From Pasteurella sp049670895 (GTDB taxonomy: Bacteria > Pseudomonadota > Gammaproteobacteria > Enterobacterales > Pasteurellaceae), in NCBI RefSeq assembly GCF_049670895.1, contig NZ_CP187170.1: 64,000 bases of DNA, one strand, 5' to 3'. This document shows positions 34,781-44,792 of this stretch, piece by piece (positions within the stretch are counted from its first letter, which is position 1; every line of letters starts with the position of its first letter). Position numbers and translations under genes: made by a program. The notes beneath the pieces are model-generated. The model searched no databases, was not told where the DNA came from, and saw only the letters and a program-made list of their open reading frames with translations.

Positions 34781-35290
34781 ATGATCCCAATGTTAGGCAT
34801 TACAGGTTATAGCGGCAGTGGAAAAACCACCTTGCTTGAAAAAGTCGTGCCTGCATTAATGGCACAAGGTGTGCGTGTATCGGTGATTAAACATAGCCAT
34901 CATAATGCACAAGTGGATAAAGTCGGCAAAGATAGCTGGCGAATGAAAGACGCTGGGGCGGCACAAGTGATTTTGGCTTGCGATCAGCGTTGGGCATTAA
35001 TGACAGAAACGCCTGCTCAAACGTTGGATCTGGCTTATTTAGCCCAACAATTCGATCCCAATCTGACGGATCTCATTTTGGTGGAAGGGTTTAAGCATGA
35101 ACCTATCGAAAAAATTTTATTGCATCGCCAAGCCATGAGCAAACCGTTAGACATACAAGATGAGGCGATCATTGCCTTGGCGACCGACTATCCCCTTAAC
35201 TCAACCCATCACCATTTAGATATCAATAATACGGCAGAGATTGCATCCTTTATTTTGCGTTGGTATCAACAAAAGTGCGGTACAAAATAG
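34781..35290 (+). CDS. mobB: MobB, molybdopterin-guanine dinucleotide synthesis adaptor
   Basis: A 169-residue P-loop GTPase (GYSGSGKTTL at residues 8-17) of the MobB family. It assists MobA in forming the bis-MGD cofactor that TorA and similar reductases need. Other blocks are VIKHSHHNAQVDKVGKDSWR and LVEGFKHEP. A USS core overlaps its stop. The MFS gene follows within 10 bp. Confidence 0.9.
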   Translation: MIPMLGITGYSGSGKTTLLEKVVPALMAQGVRVSVIKHSHHNAQVDKVGKDSWRMKDAGAAQVILACDQRWALMTETPAQTLDLAYLAQQFDPNLTDLILVEGFKHEPIEKILLHRQAMSKPLDIQDEAIIALATDYPLNSTHHHLDINNTAEIASFILRWYQQKCGTK

Positions 35291-35299
35291 GATTTTTTT

Positions 35300-36685
35300 A
35301 TGACTGAATCTAAACGCTATCAAGGTCTTGCTTGGATTGCGGCGATTGCATTATTTATGCAAACACTCGATGCCACAATTTTAAATACTGCCTTGCCTGC
35401 CATTTCCCATAGTTTAAATGAATCCCCCCTTGATATGCAGCTTGCCATTATTAGCTATGCTCTCTCCGTTGCCTTGTTTATTCCCTTAAGTGGTTGGCTT
35501 GCGGATAAACATGGCACGCTACGAATGTTTCAACTCGCCATTGGCGTGTTTGTGGTGGGGTCGATTGCCTGTGCGGTGTCGAATACATTAACTATGTTGG
35601 TGCTTTCCCGTATTGTACAAGGCTTCGGTGGGGCGTTGATGATGCCTGTGGCACGCTTAGCCATTATTCGTACGGTCCCTAAACAGCATTTATTATCGGT
35701 GTGGAATTTGATGGCGATGGCGGGGCTACTTGGCCCGATTCTCGGCCCGATTTTAGGGGGCTGGCTTGTCACTTATGCCACTTGGCATTGGATTTTCTTA
35801 ATCAATATCCCCATTGGCGTGTTAGGTATTGTCATTGCGGGTAACTATATGCCAAACAGCACCTTGTTTGCTCAGAAACTCGATTGGCGAGGCTTTGTGC
35901 TATTTGCAGGGGGCTTAGTGGGGGTGACCTTGGGGGTAGATTTGATTTCAGAACGTCATAGCCATCCTGTGATTTCTGCCAGCGTGTTAATGTTGGGCGT
36001 CAGTCTTTTGTTGGGGTATTATCTTTATGCTCGTCGTTGTAAAAATGCCTTATTACCCCTATCCCTGTTTGAAACACGCACCTTTAGCATTGGCATTGTC
36101 GCCAATTTATTTATTCGCTTATGTGGTTCAGGCATTCCCTTTTTATTACCCTTAATGATGCAAATTGTCTTTCAGTACAGTGCGGAGCTTTCGGGTTGGT
36201 TGCTGGCACCTATCGCCTTGAGTTCGGTGTTAATGAAACCCTTTGTGAGTCCTATCTTAAAAAAATTAGGCTATAAAAGAACGTTAATATTCACCGCACT
36301 TTCACTGAGCATTGTGATTGCGGTCATGGGCTTTGTACGGGCGACAACCCCACTTTGGCTATTAATTGGGTTATTGTCTTTCTACGGGGCTTGTATGTCG
36401 GTGATTTTCACCGCCACCAATACCCTTGCGGTGAGTGAATTGCCCGATCATCATGCCAGTGCAGGTTCAACCGTGTTAAGTGTGGCACAACAAATGGGAA
36501 TCGGGATTGGGATTGCCGTCTGTTCGGTGATCCTTGGCTTCTACCGCACCCATATCGGTGAAGTGGGCGTTCAGCTTCAGGCATCTTTTAGTTACACCTT
36601 TTTCTCTGTCGCCTTATTTGGCACGGTGTTAATTTGGGTGCTAACCTATCTTAAACGCCAAGACGGGCAAAATTTACAACGTTAA
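35300..36685 (+). CDS. MFS multidrug exporter of the DHA2 family (MdtD-like)
   Basis: A 461-residue transporter with about fourteen membrane helices. Motif A is seen as GWLADKHGTLRMF and the DHA motif C as GLLGPILGPILGGWL. The N-terminal LDATILNTALPAI is typical of the 14-helix DHA2/EmrB group, and the overall sequence resembles MdtD of enterobacteria. The substrate is unknown. It follows mobB closely and is ended by a long hairpin that contains a USS. Confidence 0.85.
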   Translation: MTESKRYQGLAWIAAIALFMQTLDATILNTALPAISHSLNESPLDMQLAIISYALSVALFIPLSGWLADKHGTLRMFQLAIGVFVVGSIACAVSNTLTMLVLSRIVQGFGGALMMPVARLAIIRTVPKQHLLSVWNLMAMAGLLGPILGPILGGWLVTYATWHWIFLINIPIGVLGIVIAGNYMPNSTLFAQKLDWRGFVLFAGGLVGVTLGVDLISERHSHPVISASVLMLGVSLLLGYYLYARRCKNALLPLSLFETRTFSIGIVANLFIRLCGSGIPFLLPLMMQIVFQYSAELSGWLLAPIALSSVLMKPFVSPILKKLGYKRTLIFTALSLSIVIAVMGFVRATTPLWLLIGLLSFYGACMSVIFTATNTLAVSELPDHHASAGSTVLSVAQQMGIGIGIAVCSVILGFYRTHIGEVGVQLQASFSYTFFSVALFGTVLIWVLTYLKRQDGQNLQR

Positions 36686-36687
36686 TG

Positions 36688-36747
36688 AAGACGAGCCAAA
36701 GTGCGGTGTCCTTTAAACAAGATGACACCGCCTTCATTGCTCGTCTT
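36688..36747. terminator. Bidirectional terminator between the MFS gene and mutS
   Basis: Outer arms AAGACGAGC (36688-36696) and GCTCGTCTT (36739-36747) enclose inner arms CGGTGTC (36704-36710) and GACACCG (36724-36730). A USS core is embedded in the left arm. The genes on either side converge on it. Confidence 0.75.
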
Positions 36748-36759
36748 AAATGACTTGTC

Positions 36760-39342
36760 TTAAACCAATTTCTTCAACTGATACAAATATGCCAAGGCTT
36801 GTTTCGGGCTAAGCTCATCAGGGTCGAGTTTTTCTAACATTTCCCACACCGCTGTTTTGCTGTCATCTTCTGCCATTAAGGCTAATTCACCTTGTGCTTG
36901 ATTGAGTTGACGTAAATCTTGAATACGTTGATCCGCATTTTGTTGCGACAGTTTTTCTAATTGGGCTAATTTTTGTTTAGCCAATTTAATCACCGATTGT
37001 GGCACGCCCGCCAATGCCGCAACGGCTAAGCCATAACTTTTGCTCGCCGCTCCATCTTGTACGGCATGCATAAATGCAATGGTGTCATGATGTTCAATGG
37101 CATCTAAATGCACATTCGCACTGCCAGCTAGCTGTTCTGGCAACACGGTCAGCTCAAAATAATGGGTGGCGAATAAGGTCAGTGAACGTAATTTTTTGGC
37201 TAACCATTCTGCACAAGCCCAAGCTAAAGATAAGCCATCATAGGTGGATGTGCCTCGTCCAATTTCATCAATTAACACTAAACTGTTGGCAGTGGCTTGG
37301 TGCAGAATATTCGCCATTTCTGTCATTTCAACCATAAAGGTGGAGCGACCCGATGCCAGATCGTCTGAGGCACCAATGCGGGTAAAAATCCGATCAATGG
37401 GTCCAATCACGGCAGATTCTGCGGGTACAAAACTGCCCATATAAGCCATTAAGGTGATCAAGGCAGTTTGACGCATATAGGTACTTTTCCCCCCCATATT
37501 CGGCCCAGTGATAATCAATAAATGACGTTGTGTATTCAGCAACACTGGGTTGGCAATAAACGGGGCGTTAAGCACTTGTTCCACCACAGGGTGGCGACCT
37601 TGCTGAATGTTCACGCCAATTTCATCGCTAAATTGCGGTGCCACATAATTTAAGCTGTCTGCCCGTTCGGCTAAATTGGTCAACACGTCTAATTCCGCGA
37701 GGGTTAAGCTCGCAAGCTGTAATGCCCCTAAGTGCGGTAATAATTCATCAAATAATTGTTCGTAAAGCTGTTTTTCTAACGCCAGTGCCGCCCCTTTGGC
37801 TTTCAGCACTTTATCTTCGTACGTTTTCAACTCTGGAATAATATAACGTTCCGCATTTTTCAAGGTTTGGCGACGTACATAGTGCATTGGGGCTTTGTGG
37901 GCTTGACCTTGGCTGATTTGAATATAATAACCATGCACGGCATTAAAACCGATTTTAAGCGTATCAATGCCTGTGCTTTCCCGTTCTCGCTGTTCCAATT
38001 CTTCTAAATAACGGGTTGCCCCGTCTGATAAATGACGCCATTCATCTAGCTCCGCATGGTAGCCTTCGGCAATCACTCCACCATCACGAATGAGCATGGG
38101 TGGATTATCAATAATCGCACGTTGTAATAAGTCTAATTGTGCGGAAAATTCTCCCATAGGGGCTAAAAGTGCGGTTAAATTTGGTGAAGTTTGTTGTGTG
38201 AGAATCTCTCGGATAGCAGGGATTTGCTCAAGTGCAGTGCGTAAACGGGTGAGATCTCGTGGGCGTGCGGAACGCAACGCTACTCGGGCTAAAATCCGCT
38301 CCATGTCGCCGACTTGTTGTAAATAAGGTTGTAATTCTGCGACTAAATCTTGCTGTAAAATGGCGTGAATGATTGCTTGGCGAGCCAGTAATTTTTCACG
38401 TTGACGAATGGGCTGATGAATCCAACGTTTCAGTAAACGGCTGCCCATTGGGGTCACACATTTATCTAAGACAGAGGATAAGGTATTTTCTGCTCCCCCA
38501 GCGAGATTTTGGGTGAGTTCTAAATTACGGCGAGTGGCGGCATCTAATTGAACATTTTCTGTATTTTGTAATAACGTGATGTTTTGAATATGGGGCAATG
38601 CGGTACGTTGGGTGTCTTTCGCATATTGCAATAAACAGCCTGCCGCACATAGTCCGAGAATGGCTTTTTCCACCCCGAAGCCACGCAGATCTTGCGTGTG
38701 AAATTGACGATTAAGCAAGGCGATTGCTGTGCTTAATTCAAACTCCCAAATGGGGCGACGACGTAACCCTTTAAAAGGTTCAAGTAACGCCATTTCGGCA
38801 AATTCTTCACAATACAATAATTCCACAGGGGAAATGCGTTGCAATTCGGCTTGCAAGCTCGCAGGATCTTCAGGCTCACTGATTTGAAAACGCCCTGACG
38901 CCATGTCTAATACCGCTAAACCAAAGCGATCTTTTTCTTGATAGACGGCGGCGATCAAATTGTCTTGTCGTTCAGGTAACAGGCTTTCATCACTGACTGT
39001 ACCAGGGGTCACAATACGCACGACTTGGCGTTCAACAGGGCCTTTCGACGTGGCAGGATCGCCCACTTGTTCACAAATAGCCACGGATTCACCGAGTTGC
39101 ACTAATTTCGCTAAATAGCCTTCTACCGCATGGTAGGGCACACCAGCCATTGGGATAGGTTGACCCGCAGACTGCCCACGTTTAGTCAACGAAATATCTA
39201 GCAATGCAGCTGCCTTCTTGGCATCATCATAAAAAAGCTCATAAAAATCGCCCATACGATAAAACAACAAAATATCCGGATTTTCGGCTTTTAATGCTAA
39301 ATATTGACGCATCATTGGCGTGTGCAAGTCTAAGTTATCCAT
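36760..39342 (-). CDS. mutS: DNA mismatch repair protein MutS
   Basis: An 860-residue full-length MutS. The mismatch-reading Phe-x-Glu motif is in MGDFYELF near residue 30. The ATPase has Walker A GPNMGGKSTYMRQ and Walker B DEIGRGTSTYDGLS. Nothing suggests truncation or loss. It is divergent from recA. An intact mutS implies normal mismatch repair, which matters for reading repeat instability elsewhere in this genome. Confidence 0.97.
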   Translation of the reverse strand: MDNLDLHTPMMRQYLALKAENPDILLFYRMGDFYELFYDDAKKAAALLDISLTKRGQSAGQPIPMAGVPYHAVEGYLAKLVQLGESVAICEQVGDPATSKGPVERQVVRIVTPGTVSDESLLPERQDNLIAAVYQEKDRFGLAVLDMASGRFQISEPEDPASLQAELQRISPVELLYCEEFAEMALLEPFKGLRRRPIWEFELSTAIALLNRQFHTQDLRGFGVEKAILGLCAAGCLLQYAKDTQRTALPHIQNITLLQNTENVQLDAATRRNLELTQNLAGGAENTLSSVLDKCVTPMGSRLLKRWIHQPIRQREKLLARQAIIHAILQQDLVAELQPYLQQVGDMERILARVALRSARPRDLTRLRTALEQIPAIREILTQQTSPNLTALLAPMGEFSAQLDLLQRAIIDNPPMLIRDGGVIAEGYHAELDEWRHLSDGATRYLEELEQRERESTGIDTLKIGFNAVHGYYIQISQGQAHKAPMHYVRRQTLKNAERYIIPELKTYEDKVLKAKGAALALEKQLYEQLFDELLPHLGALQLASLTLAELDVLTNLAERADSLNYVAPQFSDEIGVNIQQGRHPVVEQVLNAPFIANPVLLNTQRHLLIITGPNMGGKSTYMRQTALITLMAYMGSFVPAESAVIGPIDRIFTRIGASDDLASGRSTFMVEMTEMANILHQATANSLVLIDEIGRGTSTYDGLSLAWACAEWLAKKLRSLTLFATHYFELTVLPEQLAGSANVHLDAIEHHDTIAFMHAVQDGAASKSYGLAVAALAGVPQSVIKLAKQKLAQLEKLSQQNADQRIQDLRQLNQAQGELALMAEDDSKTAVWEMLEKLDPDELSPKQALAYLYQLKKLV

Positions 39343-39499
39343 TTCCTATCTCTAAACATAATCAAAAGTGCGGTCTATTTTCGCATAATTTTAATGAAGC
39401 CCCTAGTGTTTCTCAGGGGGCGAAAATTCCGTATGATATTTATTCTTCTAGGTAAACTGTTTGTTTCCGAACAAATTTTGAAAATTTTGTAAAAATGAC

Positions 39500-39528
39500 T
39501 TGATACTGTTTATCTATACAGTTATGAT
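39500..39528 (+). promoter_or_regulatory. recA promoter with LexA (SOS) box
   Basis: A sigma-70 promoter, TTGATA (39500-39505), 17-bp spacer, TATGAT (39523-39528), is overlapped by the SOS box CTGT-8-ACAG (39506-39521). LexA repression and DNA-damage induction follow from this layout. Confidence 0.92.
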
Positions 39529-39572
39529 ACACCCAAATTTCTGGTTACGATTTTTTTATTGAGGATTCAAAT

Positions 39573-40634
39573 ATGGCAACGAAAGAAGAAAAAAGCAAAG
39601 CCCTCGCCGCCGCACTGGGTCAAATTGAAAAGCAATTTGGTAAAGGCTCAATCATGAAATTGGGCGATACCCAAGCTTTAGATGTGGAAGCTGTTTCAAC
39701 AGGCTCATTAAGCCTTGATGTGGCACTTGGCATTGGTGGCTTACCAATGGGGCGTATTGTTGAAATTTTCGGGCCTGAATCTTCCGGTAAAACGACTTTA
39801 ACCCTTTCTGTCATTGCCCAGGCACAAAAAGAAGGCAAAACCTGTGCCTTTATTGATGCGGAACACGCATTAGACCCAATTTATGCGGCTAAGTTGGGCG
39901 TGAATGTGAATGAATTGTTAGTGTCTCAACCTGACAACGGTGAACAAGCCCTTGAAATTTGTGATGCTCTCGTGCGTTCTGGTGCTGTCGATGTCATTAT
40001 TGTGGACTCTGTCGCCGCCTTAACACCGAAAGCCGAAATTGAAGGGGAAATGGGCGATTCACACATGGGCTTACAAGCACGTTTAATGTCGCAAGCCTTA
40101 CGTAAACTGACGGGTCAAATCAAAAACTCAAACTGCTTGGTGGTCTTTATCAACCAAATCCGTATGAAGATCGGTGTAATGTTTGGTAACCCTGAAACCA
40201 CAACAGGGGGAAATGCCTTGAAATTCTATGCGTCTGTCCGTTTAGATATTCGCCGTACAGGGGCGATTAAAGACGGTGAAGAAGTGATTGGTAATGAAAC
40301 CCGTGTGAAAGTGGTAAAAAACAAAGTTGCTGCCCCATTCCGTCAAGTGGATTTCCAAATTTTATATGGTCAAGGTATTTCAAAAACGGGCGAACTCATT
40401 GAGTTAGGCGTGAAACATAAATTAGTGGATAAATCGGGTGCGTGGTATGCCTACAATGGCGAAAAAATTGGTCAAGGCAAAGCCAACGCCATGAGATGGT
40501 TGGATGAACATCCAGAAGAAGCCTTAGCATTAGAAACCAAATTACGCACAGAATTATTGGCAAATCCAGAAAAAGTGTTAGCGGCGGATATTGCTGAACA
40601 AAATGCGATTGAAGACGCCGAGTCTGATTATTAA
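39573..40634 (+). CDS. recA: Recombinase RecA
   Basis: A 353-residue RecA with Walker A GPESSGKTT, the L1/L2 region (IRMKIGVMFGNPETTTGGNALKF) and an acidic C-terminus (NAIEDAESDY). It drives homologous recombination, SOS induction and, in this naturally competent group, incorporation of taken-up DNA. GAGGAT precedes the ATG. recX follows, after a leaky USS-dyad terminator. Confidence 0.98.
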   Translation: MATKEEKSKALAAALGQIEKQFGKGSIMKLGDTQALDVEAVSTGSLSLDVALGIGGLPMGRIVEIFGPESSGKTTLTLSVIAQAQKEGKTCAFIDAEHALDPIYAAKLGVNVNELLVSQPDNGEQALEICDALVRSGAVDVIIVDSVAALTPKAEIEGEMGDSHMGLQARLMSQALRKLTGQIKNSNCLVVFINQIRMKIGVMFGNPETTTGGNALKFYASVRLDIRRTGAIKDGEEVIGNETRVKVVKNKVAAPFRQVDFQILYGQGISKTGELIELGVKHKLVDKSGAWYAYNGEKIGQGKANAMRWLDEHPEEALALETKLRTELLANPEKVLAADIAEQNAIEDAESDY

Positions 40635-40655
40635 GTTTCTCTTCCTCAATAGCAC

Positions 40656-40695
40656 AAAAGTGCGGTGATTTTTAAAAAAATTTCACCGCATTTTT
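40656..40695 (+). terminator. USS-dyad terminator between recA and recX
   Basis: AAAAGTGCGGTGA pairs with TCACCGCATTTTT. As in other bacteria, partial read-through would give little RecX compared with RecA. Confidence 0.8.
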
Positions 40696-40738
40696 GTATC
40701 AATCCCTTAAACCCTCACACATAACAAGGTTGGCTATA

Positions 40739-41194
40739 ATGTCTTCACTCGCTTTAAATTACGTTGTCAGTTTATTGGCTCGCCGAGAATACAGTGAGTT
40801 TGAAATTCGCTGTAAAATGCAAGAAAAAGATTTTTCAGAACAAGAGATTGATGACACACTTGCCTTTTGCCAACAGAAAAACTGGCAAAATGATCGCCGT
40901 TTTACCGAAAATTATTTACGTTTTCGAGCACAGCGTGGTTATGGATTGGCACGTATTAAACAAGAATTACAGCAATTAAAAGGCATTTCTGCGGACATGA
41001 TCAATGAGGCAGAGCAAACACTGGAGATTGATTGGCAAGAGGAAGCATTCAGGGTCTTACGTAAGAAATTTCCTCAATACGCGGATATTTCCGATATCAA
41101 GCAAAAGCAAAAAATCTGGCGTTATATGTTATCTCATGGTTTTAAGCCAGATCACTTTGCCCATTATATTGGCAATGCTGAGTATGAAGCCTGA
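40739..41194 (+). CDS. recX: RecX, modulator of RecA
   Basis: A 151-residue RecX made of three-helix repeats (LLARREYSEFEIRCKM..., FTENYLRFRAQRGYG..., KIWRYMLSHGF). RecX limits RecA filament growth. ATG at 40739 is preferred to the upstream in-frame start at 40694, which lies inside the terminator. Confidence 0.93.
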   Translation: MSSLALNYVVSLLARREYSEFEIRCKMQEKDFSEQEIDDTLAFCQQKNWQNDRRFTENYLRFRAQRGYGLARIKQELQQLKGISADMINEAEQTLEIDWQEEAFRVLRKKFPQYADISDIKQKQKIWRYMLSHGFKPDHFAHYIGNAEYEA

Positions 41195-41233
41195 TTCTTT
41201 TTCATGTAAAAATGCAGCAAGAGACTGATATAA

Positions 41234-41286
41234 AAAAACTGCACGGGCATTGGGTAAATCCCGTATTTCCGTGCAGTTTTTCTTTT
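41234..41286. terminator. Bidirectional terminator between recX and hemY
   Basis: AAAAACTGCACGG (41234-41246) pairs with CCGTGCAGTTTTT (41269-41281) between convergent genes; an inner GGGTAAATCCC element is also visible. Confidence 0.85.
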
Positions 41287-41298
41287 TATGTTGACGCC

Positions 41299-42558
41299 TT
41301 ATTTTCGTTCTAACAGGATATTTTCGCCTGTTTGTGGTGGGAGAGATGCCACCGCCATGGTTGCTTTGACGCTTTCTTCCCGAATTTGTTGAGCAAGGGC
41401 TTGCTCACCGACTTTTTCAAATACATAGGTCGCCATATTGACATCATAAGGCTCAAGCTCGTTTTTACAGCTCATCACTTGTTTGAAGGCTTGGCTAGCT
41501 TGTGCAAAATCATTATTACGCACATACAAATAGCCTAATGCACGTTGAAGGGCACATTGACCTACATTGTCGCTATTTTTCACCCGTTTTTCTAACACTT
41601 TAATTAATTTGCTATTATCCACAGGTTGAAGACGTGCAATTTGGGCACATAATAATTTCTGTTCGCTGCTTTGCTCATCCACTTTTTTCAAGGTTTCTAA
41701 GGTGAGTTCATAAGCAGTTTCATGATCATTACAATCAATGAGTCGTTGAATTAATGCAATTTTTAATCCAAGATCATGACGGCGGCGACGAGGTTGTGCT
41801 TCCCACCATGCTAATAAACCATCAACGCCTTCTTCATTCATTTTTTCATCAAGCAAGCCTTCTTCTACTTGGCGTTTTAAGGCAAGGAATTCTGGTTGGG
41901 TGTATAAGCCTGAGCTTTCAACTTGTTCCAAAATGTTATCTAAGGCTAAATAAGCTTTGGATTTTAAATAAATGTCCACCGCAAGTTTTAGCACTTCTTT
42001 GTTTTTGTTGGTCATGACCAATAGGCTATCAACGGAGCTACGTGCTGCAGGCAATTTCCCTTGTTGTAATAAAATGCGTGTTCTTGCTAATTCCACTAAT
42101 AAGCTGTCTGAACCTGCTAATTCCGTGGCTTCAATTAAATAGCGATTAGCATTGAAATCATCACCACGTTGTTGGGCGGCTTCGGCGGCTTTAATAAAAT
42201 TCAACACGGGTTCTTCCGAATGTTTTGCATTTTTTCCAATTAATTTTTCTGCTTTGGAATAATTGCCTTCATTCATGCACATTAAACCTTCGAGGGTTTG
42301 TTTTTGTGCTTTTTTACGTTTGCGACGCGAGAACCAAGTATAGGTGTTATGACTTAAACGGAAAAAACGGGTCACGATCCATTCAATGGCATAAATGATT
42401 GCCATCGCCACCACAAAAAAGATCACTAAGGTGATGATTGACATTTCAATGTTGTATTGGCTGGTTTCTATCAGAACATAACCTTGTTTACCCGCTAAAT
42501 GAGGCCCTGCAATTAAGCCTGCCAATAATACAAGCATTAAAAAGAGTATTCTAAACAT
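41299..42558 (-). CDS. hemY: HemY protein (heme synthesis-associated TPR membrane protein)
   Basis: A 419-residue protein with two N-terminal membrane helices (residues 1-20 and about 42-62) and a TPR-like helical domain, the layout of gammaproteobacterial HemY. This is not the protoporphyrinogen oxidase called HemY in Bacillus. Its exact role is unclear; genetic data link it to late heme synthesis. It is the last gene of hemCDXY and starts 13 bp after hemX. Confidence 0.92.
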   Translation of the reverse strand: MFRILFLMLVLLAGLIAGPHLAGKQGYVLIETSQYNIEMSIITLVIFFVVAMAIIYAIEWIVTRFFRLSHNTYTWFSRRKRKKAQKQTLEGLMCMNEGNYSKAEKLIGKNAKHSEEPVLNFIKAAEAAQQRGDDFNANRYLIEATELAGSDSLLVELARTRILLQQGKLPAARSSVDSLLVMTNKNKEVLKLAVDIYLKSKAYLALDNILEQVESSGLYTQPEFLALKRQVEEGLLDEKMNEEGVDGLLAWWEAQPRRRRHDLGLKIALIQRLIDCNDHETAYELTLETLKKVDEQSSEQKLLCAQIARLQPVDNSKLIKVLEKRVKNSDNVGQCALQRALGYLYVRNNDFAQASQAFKQVMSCKNELEPYDVNMATYVFEKVGEQALAQQIREESVKATMAVASLPPQTGENILLERK

Positions 42559-42571
42559 GAGCTACTTTCCT

Positions 42572-43978
42572 CTACTGTTGTGGCACAGGCTGTGCTGGTG
42601 CTTCCGTTGCTTTTTCTGGCGGATTTTGCGTTGGGGTTTCAGTGAGGGCTTTATCCACTGAAATTTCAATTTTTTGTACATCTTGTGGCTGTCTGTTCAA
42701 TAACTTATCTAACACATTTAAGCTTGATAATTGAGAGGGTGCGTCAATGTAAATGGATTGTTCTGCTAACTCATCTAAGTTTTTCAAGAAAGTTTGTGCC
42801 ACATCGGTATTGGTATCAAAATAACTTCTGACCCAAGAAGCCACCGTTTCCAGAGACTGTTTATAAAGCTCATCTTGTTGGCGAGGAACCGCCATGATGG
42901 CTATTTGTAGGCGTAAGCGAATATTTTCACGCAAGTAAATATCTTGGTTTGGTGCTAATAGGGCTTTGTCATCTACATTTCTTGGGGTGATACGGATAAA
43001 GTGATTTAAGAAAGAAGTGGCACTTTTTTCTGCATTTTCTTTCCAGTCTTGAATGGAATCACTTAATTGTGTTGAGTTGGCATCGCTATCGGCAAAATTC
43101 ACATCTAATACGGTCATTTCATCCAACATTGTGGTGAGTTGAGATAAGCGTTGCATGATCGCATTTTGATCCACATTATTCACATCAAGTAACTGTTTTA
43201 AATCATTATTTAATGCTGCACGGACACTAATAACACGAGGATCAGACACTTTAGTGAGCACTTCATCCGCCAGTTTTAAAAGCGAAATACTGGTATCCAC
43301 ATCATTGTCTAAGATTAATTTGCGTAAGGCGTTATTTAAAAGGAAATCCGCTTCGGATAATAACCAATCGTTAGGTTGGGCTTGTTTTGCCGCACTGGCT
43401 AAACGATTAATTTGTATTTGTAAACCAGAAATGGCTTGTTCTTTAATGGATAGCTCATTTTGTAATTGGGCTAATTTTTCATTTGAAGACGCGGTGGTTT
43501 CCATAAGTTGGCTAAGTTGTTTACGTTCTTGATCAAAAGAAGGTAAATCAACGGCTTGAGCTTGTGTTTGTTGAGCCAGTTTTGTTTCAAGTGCGGTCAT
43601 TTTTTGGTGAATTTCATTGACTTGTTGCTGACCAAAATAATACCCCGCACCACCAAGACCGAGTGCCACTAACAAGGCAAGCAGTGCTAAACCTGAGCCA
43701 CCTTTTTTTACCACAACGGTTTCGGTTTTTGGTGGCACGTTTTCTGCCGCCGTAGCCTCTGGTTTTGACTTGTTGGCGGCGGGTTTTGTCACAGGTTCAG
43801 GTGTTACCTGTGTTTTTTGTTCTTTTGTTGAAGCAGATTTTGTGGAGGGAGAGCTTGACTCAGGCGTCGTGTTTTCTCGCTGAGTATTGTTCTCACTGTC
43901 TGCTTTCATATTCACAATGTTGGCATCATGTTTTGGTACTTCATTGCTTGCAGAAGACGTGATTTTATTTTCAGCCAT
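42572..43978 (-). CDS. hemX: HemX protein
   Basis: A 468-residue protein with a low-complexity cytoplasmic N-terminus (Ser, Thr, Lys, Pro-rich, residues 1-92), one membrane helix (about 96-115, LALLALLVALGLGGAGYYFG) and a coiled-coil periplasmic domain. It is often labelled uroporphyrinogen-III methyltransferase, but it has no SAM-binding methylase fold, so that name should not be taken as function. The gene lies between hemD and hemY. Confidence 0.9.
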   Translation of the reverse strand: MAENKITSSASNEVPKHDANIVNMKADSENNTQRENTTPESSSPSTKSASTKEQKTQVTPEPVTKPAANKSKPEATAAENVPPKTETVVVKKGGSGLALLALLVALGLGGAGYYFGQQQVNEIHQKMTALETKLAQQTQAQAVDLPSFDQERKQLSQLMETTASSNEKLAQLQNELSIKEQAISGLQIQINRLASAAKQAQPNDWLLSEADFLLNNALRKLILDNDVDTSISLLKLADEVLTKVSDPRVISVRAALNNDLKQLLDVNNVDQNAIMQRLSQLTTMLDEMTVLDVNFADSDANSTQLSDSIQDWKENAEKSATSFLNHFIRITPRNVDDKALLAPNQDIYLRENIRLRLQIAIMAVPRQQDELYKQSLETVASWVRSYFDTNTDVAQTFLKNLDELAEQSIYIDAPSQLSSLNVLDKLLNRQPQDVQKIEISVDKALTETPTQNPPEKATEAPAQPVPQQ

Positions 43979-44022
43979 AGTAATACCTATTTCCTTAGTG
44001 ATGATTTAGCGTGCTATGCAAA

Positions 44023-44769
44023 TCAGTTTGAGTTTAATATTGTGTTTAATAAGCTATGATTGTCTGCTCGAGGTGAAAGCGTAATTTTTGTCCACCCGAA
44101 TGTGTTTGCCAAGTTTGCAATACGTTGACTAATGGTAATAAGTTGACAACTTTTCAACCAATTATGTTCGTTTTCTGGCACAAAATCTATAAGAGACTGT
44201 AAAATTTCTGCACTGGTGACCACGATCGTCTGAATGCCTGCCCGTTGACAAATACTGATTTGTTCTGCGTTTTGGTAGTCAATGGGGACACGTTGATAAC
44301 ATTCTAACATCTCTACTTTGGCACCACGTTGTTGTGCTTGCTCAGCAAAGAATTCACGGCCTCCATTTCCTCGTAAAATTAAAATGTGTTTATCCGCTAA
44401 ATGTTGCATAGCGGGTAAGGCTAATAGCCCTTCACTACTTTCTTGTTGATGGGGATAATGTATCGCTCGTTCGGTTTGTGTCGCAAAAAATTCGGCACTA
44501 CGTTGTCCAACTGCAAAATACTGTAAATCTTGACGCCAAGAAAACCCTGTATTTTTCAAGGTTTGGTGGGCATAACTGATCGCATTTTTAGAAACCGCAA
44601 ACACATAATCACCCGCTTTTAATTGTGATAATTTGTTTGGCAGGTCATTTAACTCTCGCCCAGATTCAATGGTAAATAATGGCAAATGAATGGCAAAAAT
44701 GCCTGATTGAGTTAATAAGTCAACTAATTGTTTTCCTCGTTCGTCAGGTCGTGTAATAAGCACTGCCAT
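44023..44769 (-). CDS. hemD: Uroporphyrinogen-III synthase HemD
   Basis: A 248-residue protein with the HemD start MAVLITRPDERGKQL and the segments YFAVGQRSAEFF and VVTSAEILQSL. It closes hydroxymethylbilane with ring-D inversion to uroporphyrinogen III. HemD diverges strongly between species; position after hemC supports the call. It starts 23 bp after hemC. Confidence 0.93.
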   Translation of the reverse strand: MAVLITRPDERGKQLVDLLTQSGIFAIHLPLFTIESGRELNDLPNKLSQLKAGDYVFAVSKNAISYAHQTLKNTGFSWRQDLQYFAVGQRSAEFFATQTERAIHYPHQQESSEGLLALPAMQHLADKHILILRGNGGREFFAEQAQQRGAKVEMLECYQRVPIDYQNAEQISICQRAGIQTIVVTSAEILQSLIDFVPENEHNWLKSCQLITISQRIANLANTFGWTKITLSPRADNHSLLNTILNSN

Positions 44770-44792
44770 GATATTAACTCCTTTTTAATATC

